Assembly: GCA_905234195.1 (NCBI GenBank)
Contig: CAJOFR010000005.1
Location: 1-64,000 of the forward strand
DNA length: 64,000 bases
Reading direction: 5' to 3'
From: an uncultured Selenomonadaceae bacterium
GTDB taxonomy: Bacteria; Bacillota; Negativicutes; Selenomonadales; Selenomonadaceae
The number at the start of each line of letters is the position of its first letter. Positions within the stretch are counted from its first letter, which is position 1. The notes below the pieces were generated by a model. The model had not been told where the DNA came from. It worked only from the letters and a program-made list of their open reading frames with translations, and did not search any database. Below are positions 26,883 to 35,753 of the stretch, piece by piece. A program made the position numbers and the translations under genes.

Positions 26883-26984
26883 GAGCCGTCATGGATGACG
26901 GCTCGCCGCGACCTCGTCGCAGGATTGCGACGACCAGCGGCAGTTTTCTTTTGCTTCTTTTCTTTTGCGCCAAAAGAAAAGAAG
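26883..26984 (-). repeat. Multi-hairpin intergenic repeat, copy 3 (inverted)
   Basis: The hairpins appear in reverse order. H3 pairs GAGCCGTCA (26883-26891) with 26896-26904. H2 has outer GCCGC (26905-26909) with 26937-26941 and inner TCGTCGCA (26914-26921) with 26926-26933. H1 pairs CTTCTTTTCTTTTG (26954-26967) with 26971-26984. H3 differs from copy 1 at several positions with full pairing kept. Confidence 0.85.
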
Positions 26985-27037
26985 ATGCTAAAATCAAAAA
27001 TAAAATTATCCTAACTAAAAAGAGGGGAATAGACAAA

Positions 27038-28003
27038 ATGATTATTGTAACAGGCGGAGCAGGCTTTATCGGCAGTAACATTGTCCACGAATTAAATTTG
27101 CGCGGGCGCAGTGATATTTTGATTGTCGACGATTTAAACGGCGGCGATAAATTTAAAAATCTCGTCGGGCTGAAATTTATCGACTATCAGCACATGGATG
27201 ACTTCCTGCGGACTTTCACGAAGAGCGGCTTTTACGGCTTGAATATCGACGCGATTTTTCACGAAGGGGCTTGCTCTGACACAATGAACTACGACGTAAA
27301 TTATATGATGAAAGTCAATTTCGATTACTCCAAAGATCTTTTGAAATTCTGTATCGAAAAGCAAGTGCCCTTTATCTACGCTTCGAGCGCGGCAACTTAC
27401 GGCGACGGCAAGAAAGGTTTTCGCGAAGTGGATACCTGCGAAAGCGCGCTCAATCCCTACGCTTTTTCTAAGCTCATGTTTGACAGGTTCGTTCGTCAAT
27501 TTATCGGCGACGCAAAAAGTAAAGTTATAGGCTTGAGATATTTTAACGTCTTCGGTCCGCAGGAACAGCACAAGGGTAAAATGGCGTCGATTTTCTACCA
27601 AATTTATAAGCGTTCAAAACTCGGCGGGCGAATCATAAAACTTTTCAAGGGAACTGACGGCTACGCTAACGGAGAACAAAAACGAGATTTCATTTACGTT
27701 AAGGACGTGGCGAAGGTGAATCTCTGGTGCTTCGACGATAAAAAAATTCCGAACGGCATTTATAATTGCGGCACGGGCAAGGCGACAACCTTCAACGAGG
27801 CGGCGCGCGCAATGATTGACGCTCTCGGCGTGGGCAAAATCGAATACTGCGACTTCCCGCCCGAACTCGAAGGACGCTACCAAAGTTTTACGCAGGCCGA
27901 CACGAAAAAACTTTTGGGCGCGGGCTACAAGGGCGGCTTTACTCAATTTAACAATGCCGTTCGCGAATACTGCAGATTTTTGGACAACGGAGGCTACTAT
28001 TGA
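27038..28003 (+). CDS. hldD: ADP-L-glycero-D-manno-heptose 6-epimerase
   Basis: The 321-aa short-chain dehydrogenase-type epimerase converts ADP-D,D-heptose to ADP-L,D-heptose for LPS core. It starts with the NADP-binding 'MIIVTGGAGFIGSNIV' and has the family's 'FHEGACSDT', 'YASSAATYG' and 'NPYAFSKLMFD' (active-site Tyr-x3-Lys). ATG 27038 follows AGAGGGG by 10 bases; the open frame extending back to 26870 runs through the repeat and is not coding. Length is normal. Confidence 0.94.
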   Translation: MIIVTGGAGFIGSNIVHELNLRGRSDILIVDDLNGGDKFKNLVGLKFIDYQHMDDFLRTFTKSGFYGLNIDAIFHEGACSDTMNYDVNYMMKVNFDYSKDLLKFCIEKQVPFIYASSAATYGDGKKGFREVDTCESALNPYAFSKLMFDRFVRQFIGDAKSKVIGLRYFNVFGPQEQHKGKMASIFYQIYKRSKLGGRIIKLFKGTDGYANGEQKRDFIYVKDVAKVNLWCFDDKKIPNGIYNCGTGKATTFNEAARAMIDALGVGKIEYCDFPPELEGRYQSFTQADTKKLLGAGYKGGFTQFNNAVREYCRFLDNGGYY

Positions 28004-28028
28004 TTTTCGGCACAAAGGAGCGATAATC

Positions 28029-30749
28029 TTGAAAGACCTGAAATCGCGGGCGGCGTTTGAATTTCTTTTCATTGCCACTGTTCTCTGCGGCATAGGCTAC
28101 GCCATCCACTGTCAAATTAATTCACAACTTAACGAGGCTCTCGAAGAAAGTGTCCTGCGCCATATTCGTACTGTTTCCTATTCAATCGAAAATGTTTTGA
28201 ACAGGGAGATTAGGGGGATGCACGCGGGTACGGAGTTGCTCGAACAAAATCAAATCCCCCTGAAAACTCTAAACGAATTTGCCGCCGCCTTCGGGAAAAG
28301 CAGTCACAGTTCCGGCATTTTACATGCGAACGGCACGGCTATCACCGAACAAGGTATAAAATTTCCTAGAGATAAACTTGGTTTGATTAAGGATGCCTTT
28401 CACGGCGAAGATGTTATCGTTTACGGCGGCGAGGACGGCTTGATTATCGCCACGCCAATTTATATTAACGGCGAACTTTGCGCGAGCTATCAGCAATATT
28501 CCAATCGGAATATCTCTGAACTTTTCGGCGTGATAAGTTACGACGGACTTGGGCGCATAAATTTGGCGAACAAAACCGGAGATTGGATTCAAGTTACAAA
28601 ATCTAAAAACGACGAACTTTATAACGAACTTTATAACGCGCAGGGTTTTGAAGATCATTTTACCAAAGCGATAATAGAAAAACTTGCGACGCAAAGCAGA
28701 ACAGTCAGCCAGTACGAATATAACGGGCAAAATTTTATAGTCTTTGGCGCGAAAATTTATAACGACGAACTTTTTCTTTTCGGTGTCGTCACGCGCGAGG
28801 CCGTTGCCGTCGGAATTGATTTTATTCACGTCGTGATGCTCGGCGGCATGATTTTAATGTGCTTGTTCCTGTTTATGTTCGCGCGCTCCTCGATTAAGTC
28901 TGCCGAAAATAAAGAACTGCGCGTCGAAAAATCCGCCGCCCTGCAAGCCAGCAAAACTAAGAGTGAATTTTTGTCGAACATGAGCCACGAAATTCGTACG
29001 CCTATTAACGCGATTCTCGGCATGAACGAAATGATTCTGCGTGAATGCAAAGACGAAAACATTCTGGAATACGCGGGCAACGTCCGCAACGCCGGAAATA
29101 ATCTGCTCGGTATCGTCAATGACATTCTGGATTTTTCAAAGATTGAGGCGGGCAAGATGGAAATTATTCCCGTCGAATACGCGCTAAGCTCCCTGCTGAA
29201 TGATTTGGTGAACATGATACAAAAGCGCGCGAAAGATAAGGGGCTGGAATTTATTATCAACGCCGATAAAAACTTGCCGACGATTCTTTTGGGCGACGAG
29301 ATAAGAATTAAACAGGTCGTCACGAATATTTTGACCAACGCCGTAAAATACACCGAAAAAGGCTCCGTCACTTTGACTGTGGAGACCGCGACTAAGTCCG
29401 ACGAAAAAATTATCATTCGTTTTAGCGTGAAAGATACCGGCATCGGAATTAAGCCCGAAGATATTTCAAAACTTTTCAGCGCGTTTGAACGTATCGAAGA
29501 GAAAAGAAATCGCACTATCGAAGGCACGGGGCTGGGCATGAATATCACGCAACGCCTTCTGGATTTAATGGGGACTTCTCTGCAAGTCAGCAGTGTCTAC
29601 GGCGAAGGTTCGGAGTTCAGTTTTGAAATCGAACAGAAAATTATTAACGCGGAGCCGATTGGAGATTTTGAAGAGGCGTTCAGAAATTCCCTCAAGCAAC
29701 ACAAAGAATATCACGAGAAATTTACCGCGCCTTCCGCGAAAATTTTAATCGTCGACGATACCGTCATGAATCTCACCGTCGCGAAGGGCTTGCTCAAGCA
29801 AACGAAAATTCAGATCGATACGGCGGAAAGCGGCTACGATTGTTTGGAACTCGTGCAGAAAAATATTTACGACGTGATTTTTCTCGACCACAGGATGCCC
29901 GGCATGGACGGTATAGAAACTCTGCAGGAAATGAAAAAACTTTCCGGCAACCTCAACAAACAAACGCCGGTTATCTCCTTGACGGCAAATGCTATCAGCG
30001 GAGCGCGCGAACAGTATATCGCCGCCGGTTTCCAGGATTATTTGACGAAACCGATTAACAGCGTGCAACTCGAAAATATGTTGATGAAATATTTGCCGCC
30101 TGAAAAAGTCAAAGTGGCAAGAGAGTCCGAAGATGCGCTCGAAGAAAATATTCCCGAAGAAAAAATTAATCTGCCCGATTTTCTCGACGACGTTGACGGG
30201 CTCGACACGAAAGAGGGCGTCAAACATTGCGGCGGCGGTGAAGAATATCTCGACGCGCTGAAAATTTTCGCGCAGTCCATTTTGTCGAACGCCGACGAGA
30301 TAGAAAAATTTTTCCGCGCCGAAGATTGGAAGAGCTACACGACGAAAGTTCACGCGCTGAAAAGTTCCGCGCGGGTTATCGGTGCCGCCGAGCTGTCCGA
30401 AAAAGCTCGCCGCCTTGAAGACGCGGGCAATTCCGGCTATTTCGACGAGATTCAACACGACACTGAACCTTTGCTCGAACTTTATCGCAGTTACGCGGAA
30501 AAACTTTCGCCGCTGATTCAGACCGAAGAGGACGATTCGGACAAGCCGCTGATTGACGAAGATGCTTTGCTTGAGGCGTACGAGGCGATGAAAGAGGCGG
30601 CGGCGGCTTTTGATTATGATTCTATCGAATTTGTTTTTCAGTCGCTGGACGAATACCGCTTGCCCGAAGACGAGGCGGCGCGCTACAAAAAAATCAAGGA
30701 CGCCGCTACAAATTTGGATTGGGAAAAAATTAATGAGCTGTTGAATTAA
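28029..30749 (+). CDS. Hybrid sensor histidine kinase (HisKA-HATPase-REC-Hpt)
   Basis: The 906-aa membrane kinase has TM1 (about 8-28), a periplasmic sensor region (30-260) and TM2 (265-286). HisKA follows with His320 ('NMSHEIRTPINAILGMNE'), then HATPase (about 415-530: 'NILTNAVKYTEKG', 'DTGIGI', 'GTGLGMNI'). A receiver domain carries phosphoacceptor Asp620 ('IFLDHRMPGMDGI') and an Hpt domain His775 ('KVHALKSSARVIGA'). All phosphorelay residues are intact, so the phosphate can pass His-Asp-His to an external regulator not encoded nearby. TTG 28029 has AAGGAG 8 bases upstream. The signal sensed is unknown. The C-terminal 100 residues are acidic and helical. Confidence 0.9.
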   Translation: MKDLKSRAAFEFLFIATVLCGIGYAIHCQINSQLNEALEESVLRHIRTVSYSIENVLNREIRGMHAGTELLEQNQIPLKTLNEFAAAFGKSSHSSGILHANGTAITEQGIKFPRDKLGLIKDAFHGEDVIVYGGEDGLIIATPIYINGELCASYQQYSNRNISELFGVISYDGLGRINLANKTGDWIQVTKSKNDELYNELYNAQGFEDHFTKAIIEKLATQSRTVSQYEYNGQNFIVFGAKIYNDELFLFGVVTREAVAVGIDFIHVVMLGGMILMCLFLFMFARSSIKSAENKELRVEKSAALQASKTKSEFLSNMSHEIRTPINAILGMNEMILRECKDENILEYAGNVRNAGNNLLGIVNDILDFSKIEAGKMEIIPVEYALSSLLNDLVNMIQKRAKDKGLEFIINADKNLPTILLGDEIRIKQVVTNILTNAVKYTEKGSVTLTVETATKSDEKIIIRFSVKDTGIGIKPEDISKLFSAFERIEEKRNRTIEGTGLGMNITQRLLDLMGTSLQVSSVYGEGSEFSFEIEQKIINAEPIGDFEEAFRNSLKQHKEYHEKFTAPSAKILIVDDTVMNLTVAKGLLKQTKIQIDTAESGYDCLELVQKNIYDVIFLDHRMPGMDGIETLQEMKKLSGNLNKQTPVISLTANAISGAREQYIAAGFQDYLTKPINSVQLENMLMKYLPPEKVKVARESEDALEENIPEEKINLPDFLDDVDGLDTKEGVKHCGGGEEYLDALKIFAQSILSNADEIEKFFRAEDWKSYTTKVHALKSSARVIGAAELSEKARRLEDAGNSGYFDEIQHDTEPLLELYRSYAEKLSPLIQTEEDDSDKPLIDEDALLEAYEAMKEAAAAFDYDSIEFVFQSLDEYRLPEDEAARYKKIKDAATNLDWEKINELLN

Positions 30750-30773
30750 TCACGAAAGGCGGCTTGTTTTCGC

Positions 30774-32342
30774 GTGGAAGTTTTGGAAATTTATTCGTCG
30801 GCACTTTCGGAGTACAGGGCGGGAAATTACGAGCGGGCTTTGGAAATTTTAGCCGAAGTCAAAAAAAATGCGCCTGCCTGGAAAAAAGCAATGCTCCTTG
30901 AGGCGTACATTCGACGCGCGCAAAATTTTTATCTGTCGGAAATTTCCGTGCTGAAAAATTTTTTGTCACAGCCGGATGTTTTGGCGGAAAAAAATCTTGC
31001 GGCGGATGCGTTCAGTCTTTTGGGCGCGGCGTGTCGCGTGGTCGGAATGTCAGATAAGGCGGTGGATTTTTTTATCGGTTCAGCGCACCTTGAAGAAAAA
31101 ATCGAGAAGGCTTGTCCGGAAATAAGCAATGCGATTTTTGCGGCGAACGACGTCGAAAATTTTACCGCCGAAAATTTTTCAAAACTCTACGCCGAATATC
31201 GCGCGCGCCTCAAGGAAATTACTCCCTACCCGAAAAAATTTTACAGCCACGACAAAATTCGCGTCGGCTATCTTTCTGCGGACTTCCACGAACACCCCGT
31301 GACTTTTTTTGCGTGGGCTCTGCTGACGGCTTACGACAAAAATTCTTTCGCGGTCTATTGCTATTCTTCGGGCGAAAAAAATGACGCCGTCACCGAAAAA
31401 ATTAAACACAGCGTCGACGAGTGGCGCGACATTTCAAATTTGACGGACGAGGACGCGGCGAAAATGATTCGCGCAGATGAAATCGATATTCTGTTCGACC
31501 TTTCCGGTCACACGAATGGGAATCGGCTGTTGGTGGCGGCGCGGCGTCCTGCGGCTGTGCAAATTTCGGGGATAGGCTACATGAACAGCACGGGCTTGGA
31601 TTGTTTCGACTACTTTCTTTCGGACGAGACCTGCGCCGGAAATTTTCAGGCGATGCAAAAATTTTTCACCGAGAAAATTATTCGCTTGCCGCGCAGTCAT
31701 TTTTGTTACACGCCGCTGAAAAATTTCCCCGCGCCGAAAAATACGCCCTGCCTTGAAAAAAATTACGTTACCTTCGGCTGTTTTAACAACTTCAGCAAAA
31801 TTACCGCGCCGATTTTGAATTTGTGGCGGGAGATTTTGAAAGCCGTCCCGAATAGCCGTTTGATTCTCAAGCACAAAATTTTTGACAATGTCGAAGGAAA
31901 AAAATTCGTCGCCGAAAAATTGAGGAGCTTTGGTTTTGAAATTTCCCGCGTGGAGTTGCGCGGCTTTTCCCAAAATTATTTGGAGGAGTACGGCGAAATT
32001 GATATTGCGCTGGACACTTTTCCCTACACGGGCGGCGTCACGACTTGCGAGGCGTTGTACATGGGCGTACCGGTGGTGAGTCTGCGCGGCGATAGACACG
32101 GTACGCGCTTTGGCTACAGCATTTTAAAAAACGTGGGGATTGAGGAGCTTGCCGCGAAGACGCCGCAGGAATATTTTGAGAGGGCGATTGCTCTCGCGAA
32201 CGACAGGGATTTGCTTGACGTGTTGCACAAAAATTTGCGGCAGATGATGAAAAATTCTCCGCTGATGGATTCGCGCGGATATGTTCGTGATATTGAAGAA
32301 AAGTATTTCAAAATTTTTCAAGCAGAAAAAAATAATGAGTGA
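30774..32342 (+). CDS. TPR / SPINDLY-like O-glycosyltransferase, second copy
   Basis: The 522-aa protein has TPR-like helices (1-150) and the SPINDLY-type C-terminal domain: 'RVGYLSADFHEHPVTFF', 'ILFDLSGHTNGNRLLVAARRPA' in parts, 'QISGIGYMNSTGLD', 'FGCFNNFSKI' and 'ALDTFPYTGGVTTCEALYMGVPVVSLRG'. It is a clear paralogue of the protein at 1415-2809, with a fuller catalytic half. It is predicted to transfer a sugar from a nucleotide donor to protein Ser/Thr. GTG 30774 is preceded by AAAGGCGG. The gene is adjacent to the histidine kinase and close to the Tad locus, so pilin or another surface protein is a conceivable target. Confidence 0.8.
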   Translation: MEVLEIYSSALSEYRAGNYERALEILAEVKKNAPAWKKAMLLEAYIRRAQNFYLSEISVLKNFLSQPDVLAEKNLAADAFSLLGAACRVVGMSDKAVDFFIGSAHLEEKIEKACPEISNAIFAANDVENFTAENFSKLYAEYRARLKEITPYPKKFYSHDKIRVGYLSADFHEHPVTFFAWALLTAYDKNSFAVYCYSSGEKNDAVTEKIKHSVDEWRDISNLTDEDAAKMIRADEIDILFDLSGHTNGNRLLVAARRPAAVQISGIGYMNSTGLDCFDYFLSDETCAGNFQAMQKFFTEKIIRLPRSHFCYTPLKNFPAPKNTPCLEKNYVTFGCFNNFSKITAPILNLWREILKAVPNSRLILKHKIFDNVEGKKFVAEKLRSFGFEISRVELRGFSQNYLEEYGEIDIALDTFPYTGGVTTCEALYMGVPVVSLRGDRHGTRFGYSILKNVGIEELAAKTPQEYFERAIALANDRDLLDVLHKNLRQMMKNSPLMDSRGYVRDIEEKYFKIFQAEKNNE

Positions 32343-32348
32343 AGGAGA

Positions 32349-32449
32349 GGCCGCACAAGGAAGTGCGGCCGCCCGCATTTGGTCGCGTGATGCGACCTCT
32401 GCGGGCAGGTTTCTTTTGCTTCTTTTCTTTTGCGCCAAAAGAAAAGAAG
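32349..32449 (-). repeat. Multi-hairpin intergenic repeat, copy 4 (inverted)
   Basis: H3 pairs GGCCGCAC (32349-32356) with 32363-32370. H2 has outer GCCCGCA (32371-32377) with 32400-32406 and inner GGTCGC (32381-32386) with 32392-32397. H1 pairs CTTCTTTTCTTTTG (32419-32432) with 32436-32449. In H3 one C-G pair of copy 1 is an A-T pair here. It lies between convergent genes. Confidence 0.85.
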
Positions 32450-32462
32450 AATTCAAAACATT

Positions 32463-33086
32463 TTAGGAGAAAACAATTTTGAAAATGGCGGCACCCGCGA
32501 AATAAGGACCATAAGCAAAAAAGTCCTTCCGATTTTTTAAGCCCGTCAAAATCAAAATCAAAGCGACCACTCCGCCGGCAACACACCCGATTAAAACGAC
32601 GTCGAGCAAATTTTTCACGCCGAGCAATAACCCCAGCACAAAAATTAATTTTACGTCACCGCCGCCAATCCCGCCGCCGCTCATTACCGAAATCAAAAAG
32701 AAAATTCCTCCTCCGACAGCCGCCGCCAAAATGTGACTCAAGACCGGCAACGAAAAGACCTTCCAAAAAATCACGGCGCATATCGCCAAAGGAATTAACA
32801 CCTTGTCGAAAATCACTTCCTGTTCAAAATCCGTGCAGGTTATCAGCAACAAAAAGTATATTGGTAAAATTTTCACCGCCGCGACGAAAAAATTCCCCTT
32901 AAGTTCCAGGAAAAAAAATCCGACAATAATTCCAACGAACAAAAAAATTTGACGAAGGGTTATTTTTTCGCCGAGCCTCTGCGGATAACTTAGAATCTGT
33001 AAATTTTTTTCGTAGAGGCTGTCAATCCAAAGGGATCCGATTTTCGCCGCAACCGATGCGCCTAAAATTATAACTAGTTTGTGCAA
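32463..33086 (-). CDS. Prepilin peptidase, A24 type (TadV/CpaA-like)
   Basis: The 207-aa polytopic membrane protein carries the two aspartates of type IV prepilin peptidases: one in 'LLITCTDFEQEVI' and one in the 'GGGIGGGDVKL' motif. It lacks the N-terminal cytoplasmic methylase domain of PilD, as CpaA/TadV do. It would cut the leader of the Flp pilin and TadE-type pseudopilins. It is transcribed away from the tad genes; the start regions of both face each other across 33087-33262. Confidence 0.85.
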   Translation of the reverse strand: MHKLVIILGASVAAKIGSLWIDSLYEKNLQILSYPQRLGEKITLRQIFLFVGIIVGFFFLELKGNFFVAAVKILPIYFLLLITCTDFEQEVIFDKVLIPLAICAVIFWKVFSLPVLSHILAAAVGGGIFFLISVMSGGGIGGGDVKLIFVLGLLLGVKNLLDVVLIGCVAGGVVALILILTGLKNRKDFFAYGPYFAGAAIFKIVFS

Positions 33087-33114
33087 GTCCGTTACCCCCT
33101 CCCTGTGATTTTTG

Positions 33115-33143
33115 TTGACAATTTTTAAAAAAAGTTATATTAT
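33115..33143 (+). promoter_or_regulatory. Strong sigma-70 promoter for the tad operon
   Basis: A consensus -35 TTGACA (33115-33120) is followed after 17 bases by TATTAT (33138-33143). Transcription would start near 33150, leaving a leader of about 110 nt before cpaB. Confidence 0.75.
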
Positions 33144-33262
33144 CTCTCTCGAACGTTGGGATCGGAAAAAGGTTTGCACAAATTATTATTGCGCAGTTTC
33201 ATATAAAAATCAAACTTTTGTCGTAGAATATTTGTAACAATGATTTAGGGAGGAAACTTGAG

Positions 33263-34207
33263 TTGCTTGTAAGATTTTTGAATTGGTTAAGTGACTTGCG
33301 CCCCCGACAGTTACTTATTCTTTCCGGCATCGCGGCGGCGGTTATGTTCGCGATAGCTTACGGCGCGTTTTCTATGCTCCAGAGGGAAATACAAGAAGAA
33401 CAGCAGCCTACGACAAAAGAGTTGCCGGCAATCGCAATGAAATCTGTCGTCGTCGCAAAGTCAAACATCGCGTCCAAGACAATCCTAAAGCAGAACATGT
33501 TACAGCTGAAAGAATTGCCGGAGAATATTGTTCCCCCGAACGCGGTGACAGATATGGCGGTGGTGCTGAACAAAATGACAAAGACCGCGATTTATTCCGG
33601 CGACGTCCTGACCGAGCAGAAAGTTTTTCAGAGCCAGGAACAGTCCGGGTTTGTCGGCACAATCCCTCCGAATTGTCGCGCGGTTTCTGTCAGCGTCAAT
33701 GACGTGACGGGCGTTGCGGGTTTTGCAAAACCGGGCGATTATGTTGACGTCATGCTTGTCGAAAAAGTCAATAAGACGGTCACCAGCAGTATTTTGTTGC
33801 AGAATGTTTTGTTGCTAAGCATAAATCAAAACATGGGCGTCAATAGAAATTCCGACAACGAAAATGCCGTCGACTCGGACACGCAGGCTATAGAAAATCC
33901 GTCCATAGCGACTTTGGCTCTTAGCCCCGAAGACGTTTTGAAATTGGTTTCCGCGTCGAAACTCGGCGAAGTCTATCTAATGTTGAGACCCTTCAAGCCG
34001 GATAGTCTTTATGTCCCCGACGCAGAGTTTACTTTCAGACCAATCAAGACTGAAGAAACTCAAAAGCCCGCGCCCGAAAAGTCCGCGCCCGCGCCTGAAC
34101 AGCCCGCGCCCGTCGTGGAAAAGAAAGAAGTTGAGCAGCCAAAAATAGAAATTGTTTACGGCAACGCGCCGCCGAAGGAACTCGAAAATAAAGAAACATC
34201 CAAGTGA
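33263..34207 (+). CDS. cpaB: Flp pilus assembly protein CpaB (RcpC)
   Basis: The 314-aa protein has an N-terminal membrane helix (about 18-36, 'LILSGIAAAVMFAIAYGAF'), a SAF domain ('VVVAKSNIASKTILKQNML') and the CpaB/RcpC region 'VSVSVNDVTGVAGFAKPGDYVDVMLV' in parts. The C-terminus is a Pro/Glu/Lys tail. CpaB works in the periplasm with the secretin and may contact peptidoglycan through its SAF domain. TTG 33263 follows GGGAGG by 9 bases. First gene of the plus-strand tad operon. Confidence 0.88.
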   Translation: MLVRFLNWLSDLRPRQLLILSGIAAAVMFAIAYGAFSMLQREIQEEQQPTTKELPAIAMKSVVVAKSNIASKTILKQNMLQLKELPENIVPPNAVTDMAVVLNKMTKTAIYSGDVLTEQKVFQSQEQSGFVGTIPPNCRAVSVSVNDVTGVAGFAKPGDYVDVMLVEKVNKTVTSSILLQNVLLLSINQNMGVNRNSDNENAVDSDTQAIENPSIATLALSPEDVLKLVSASKLGEVYLMLRPFKPDSLYVPDAEFTFRPIKTEETQKPAPEKSAPAPEQPAPVVEKKEVEQPKIEIVYGNAPPKELENKETSK

Positions 34208-34225
34208 TATTGAGGATTTTTTAAG

Positions 34226-35725
34226 ATGAAACCTTTGAACTTATTCCTAATTATTTTTGCGACTCTCATTGCATTTGCACCGATTGTTCACGCCGAAGAA
34301 TCCAACGTTCAAATTATCAACCTCAGCTTTAATTCTGCAAAACATTTTAAGTTGGACGGTAATATCTCCAGAGTTTTTATCGGCAGTTCGGAAATTGCTA
34401 CGGCAGTTCAACTTTCGCCGTCCCTGAATGAATTTGTCGTCACCGGTCACGGCGAAGGCTCGACGACGCTTTTCATTTGGACTGTTGACGGCACGAAGTA
34501 CGAATACATTATCAACGTCACTAAGGAGGAAACTGCACAGGCGACGGCTATCGAAAAGGCGATTGGTTTGCCCGACGTCCACGTTAAAAAAGTTGAGAAC
34601 AGGATACTTTTAACCGGCACCGTCAGAAATCAGTACGAAAGAAATTTTGCCGTTCAGACTGCGCGGCTTTACGTCGGTAGCGGCAGCGGGAGCAGCTTGA
34701 GTTTTGGCAGCACGGTCAATACTTCGTTGACGCCGCAAAGTTCTGTTTCTACAAGTTCTTCGAGTACTCTCGCCGAAAATAATAAAGTTGAGGAAGGCGG
34801 AAACGTTATCGACCTCTTGCAGATGTTGCAGCCGACACAGATTCGCCTTGAGGCGCAGATTATTGCAATAAACCCGCAAGATATAAAAAATTTGGGGATT
34901 GACTACGGCGGGAGCGATCCTTCAGGCAGCCCCGGAATTTTTGCGGCGGGCGAAAGCTACGCGGGAGTGAGCTTTAGAAATAATCCGTGGCGTTGGTTGA
35001 CTGAAAGACGCGCCAATATTAATTTGTCGATTAGAGCACTTATCACGCAGAATAGGGCGAAACTTCTTTCGCGCCCAAGCATAATGACGATGAGCGGCGA
35101 AGAGGCAGTTATTCATGTCGGCGGGAAAATTCCCTACATTACATACGTTAATAATTCTTCCCACACAGAGTGGCAACAATACGGAATTATTTTACAGCTG
35201 AAACCTCTTGTCGACGCAGACAACCGTATCGTCTCCGCAGTTCATGCCGAAGTCAGCAGCATAAGCAGTGAAAATGTACAAGGCTACCCGATTATCGAAC
35301 AGCGGCGCGCAGATTCTGTGGTGACAATGAATCCCGGTTCGACAATGATAATTGGCGGGCTTATGGACTCTTCAGAAAGAAAGGTCGTCAGAAAAATTCC
35401 TCTGATTGGAGATATTCCGATAATCGGCGAATTTTTCAAGTACTCTTCAAAGCGGAAGGACAAGCAGGAATTGATTATCCTCGTGACGCCGTATCTTGTA
35501 GACGATTATGGAAGTTCGTACGCGGGTATGTCCAATCAAATGCGGGATTATTATCATCAGGGGCAGCGCGAAAAATACAGTCTCAATGACGTCGATTTGA
35601 ATGAGCCGCCGCCGCCCGAAGAGCCCGCAAAAAAGAAAAAGGTTAAACAAAATAATTCAAACGTCAACGATTCAGCCGACGCACCGTTTGGTGAGGATGA
35701 CCAACATAACCAACATCAAAACTAA
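34226..35725 (+). CDS. cpaC: Tad secretin (CpaC/RcpA)
   Basis: The 499-aa outer-membrane channel subunit has a signal peptide (1-23), an N-terminal pilus-assembly domain ('LDGNISRVFIGSSEIATAV'), a BON-like segment, and a C-terminal secretin domain containing 'LLSRPSIMTMSGEEAVIHVGG' and 'ADSVVTMNPGSTMIIGGLMDSS' in parts. The tail is Pro/Glu/Lys- then Asn/Asp-rich. It forms the gate through which Flp pili leave the cell, another sign of an outer membrane. ATG 34226 has GAGGA upstream. Confidence 0.9.
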   Translation: MKPLNLFLIIFATLIAFAPIVHAEESNVQIINLSFNSAKHFKLDGNISRVFIGSSEIATAVQLSPSLNEFVVTGHGEGSTTLFIWTVDGTKYEYIINVTKEETAQATAIEKAIGLPDVHVKKVENRILLTGTVRNQYERNFAVQTARLYVGSGSGSSLSFGSTVNTSLTPQSSVSTSSSSTLAENNKVEEGGNVIDLLQMLQPTQIRLEAQIIAINPQDIKNLGIDYGGSDPSGSPGIFAAGESYAGVSFRNNPWRWLTERRANINLSIRALITQNRAKLLSRPSIMTMSGEEAVIHVGGKIPYITYVNNSSHTEWQQYGIILQLKPLVDADNRIVSAVHAEVSSISSENVQGYPIIEQRRADSVVTMNPGSTMIIGGLMDSSERKVVRKIPLIGDIPIIGEFFKYSSKRKDKQELIILVTPYLVDDYGSSYAGMSNQMRDYYHQGQREKYSLNDVDLNEPPPPEEPAKKKKVKQNNSNVNDSADAPFGEDDQHNQHQN

Positions 35726-35753
35726 ATCTTTAGAAAAGGAGGTTGATTCTTTA

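Noticed and set aside
26870-27037. An open frame upstream of hldD that would extend the protein by 56 residues
   Set aside because: It runs through multi-hairpin repeat copy 3; ATG 27038 has a good SD sequence and starts directly with the NADP-binding motif.
35601-35753. N-terminal extension of the first TadZ-like ATPase overlapping the secretin gene
   Set aside because: ATG 35754 has a strong AAAGGAGG, and the extension has no family resemblance.
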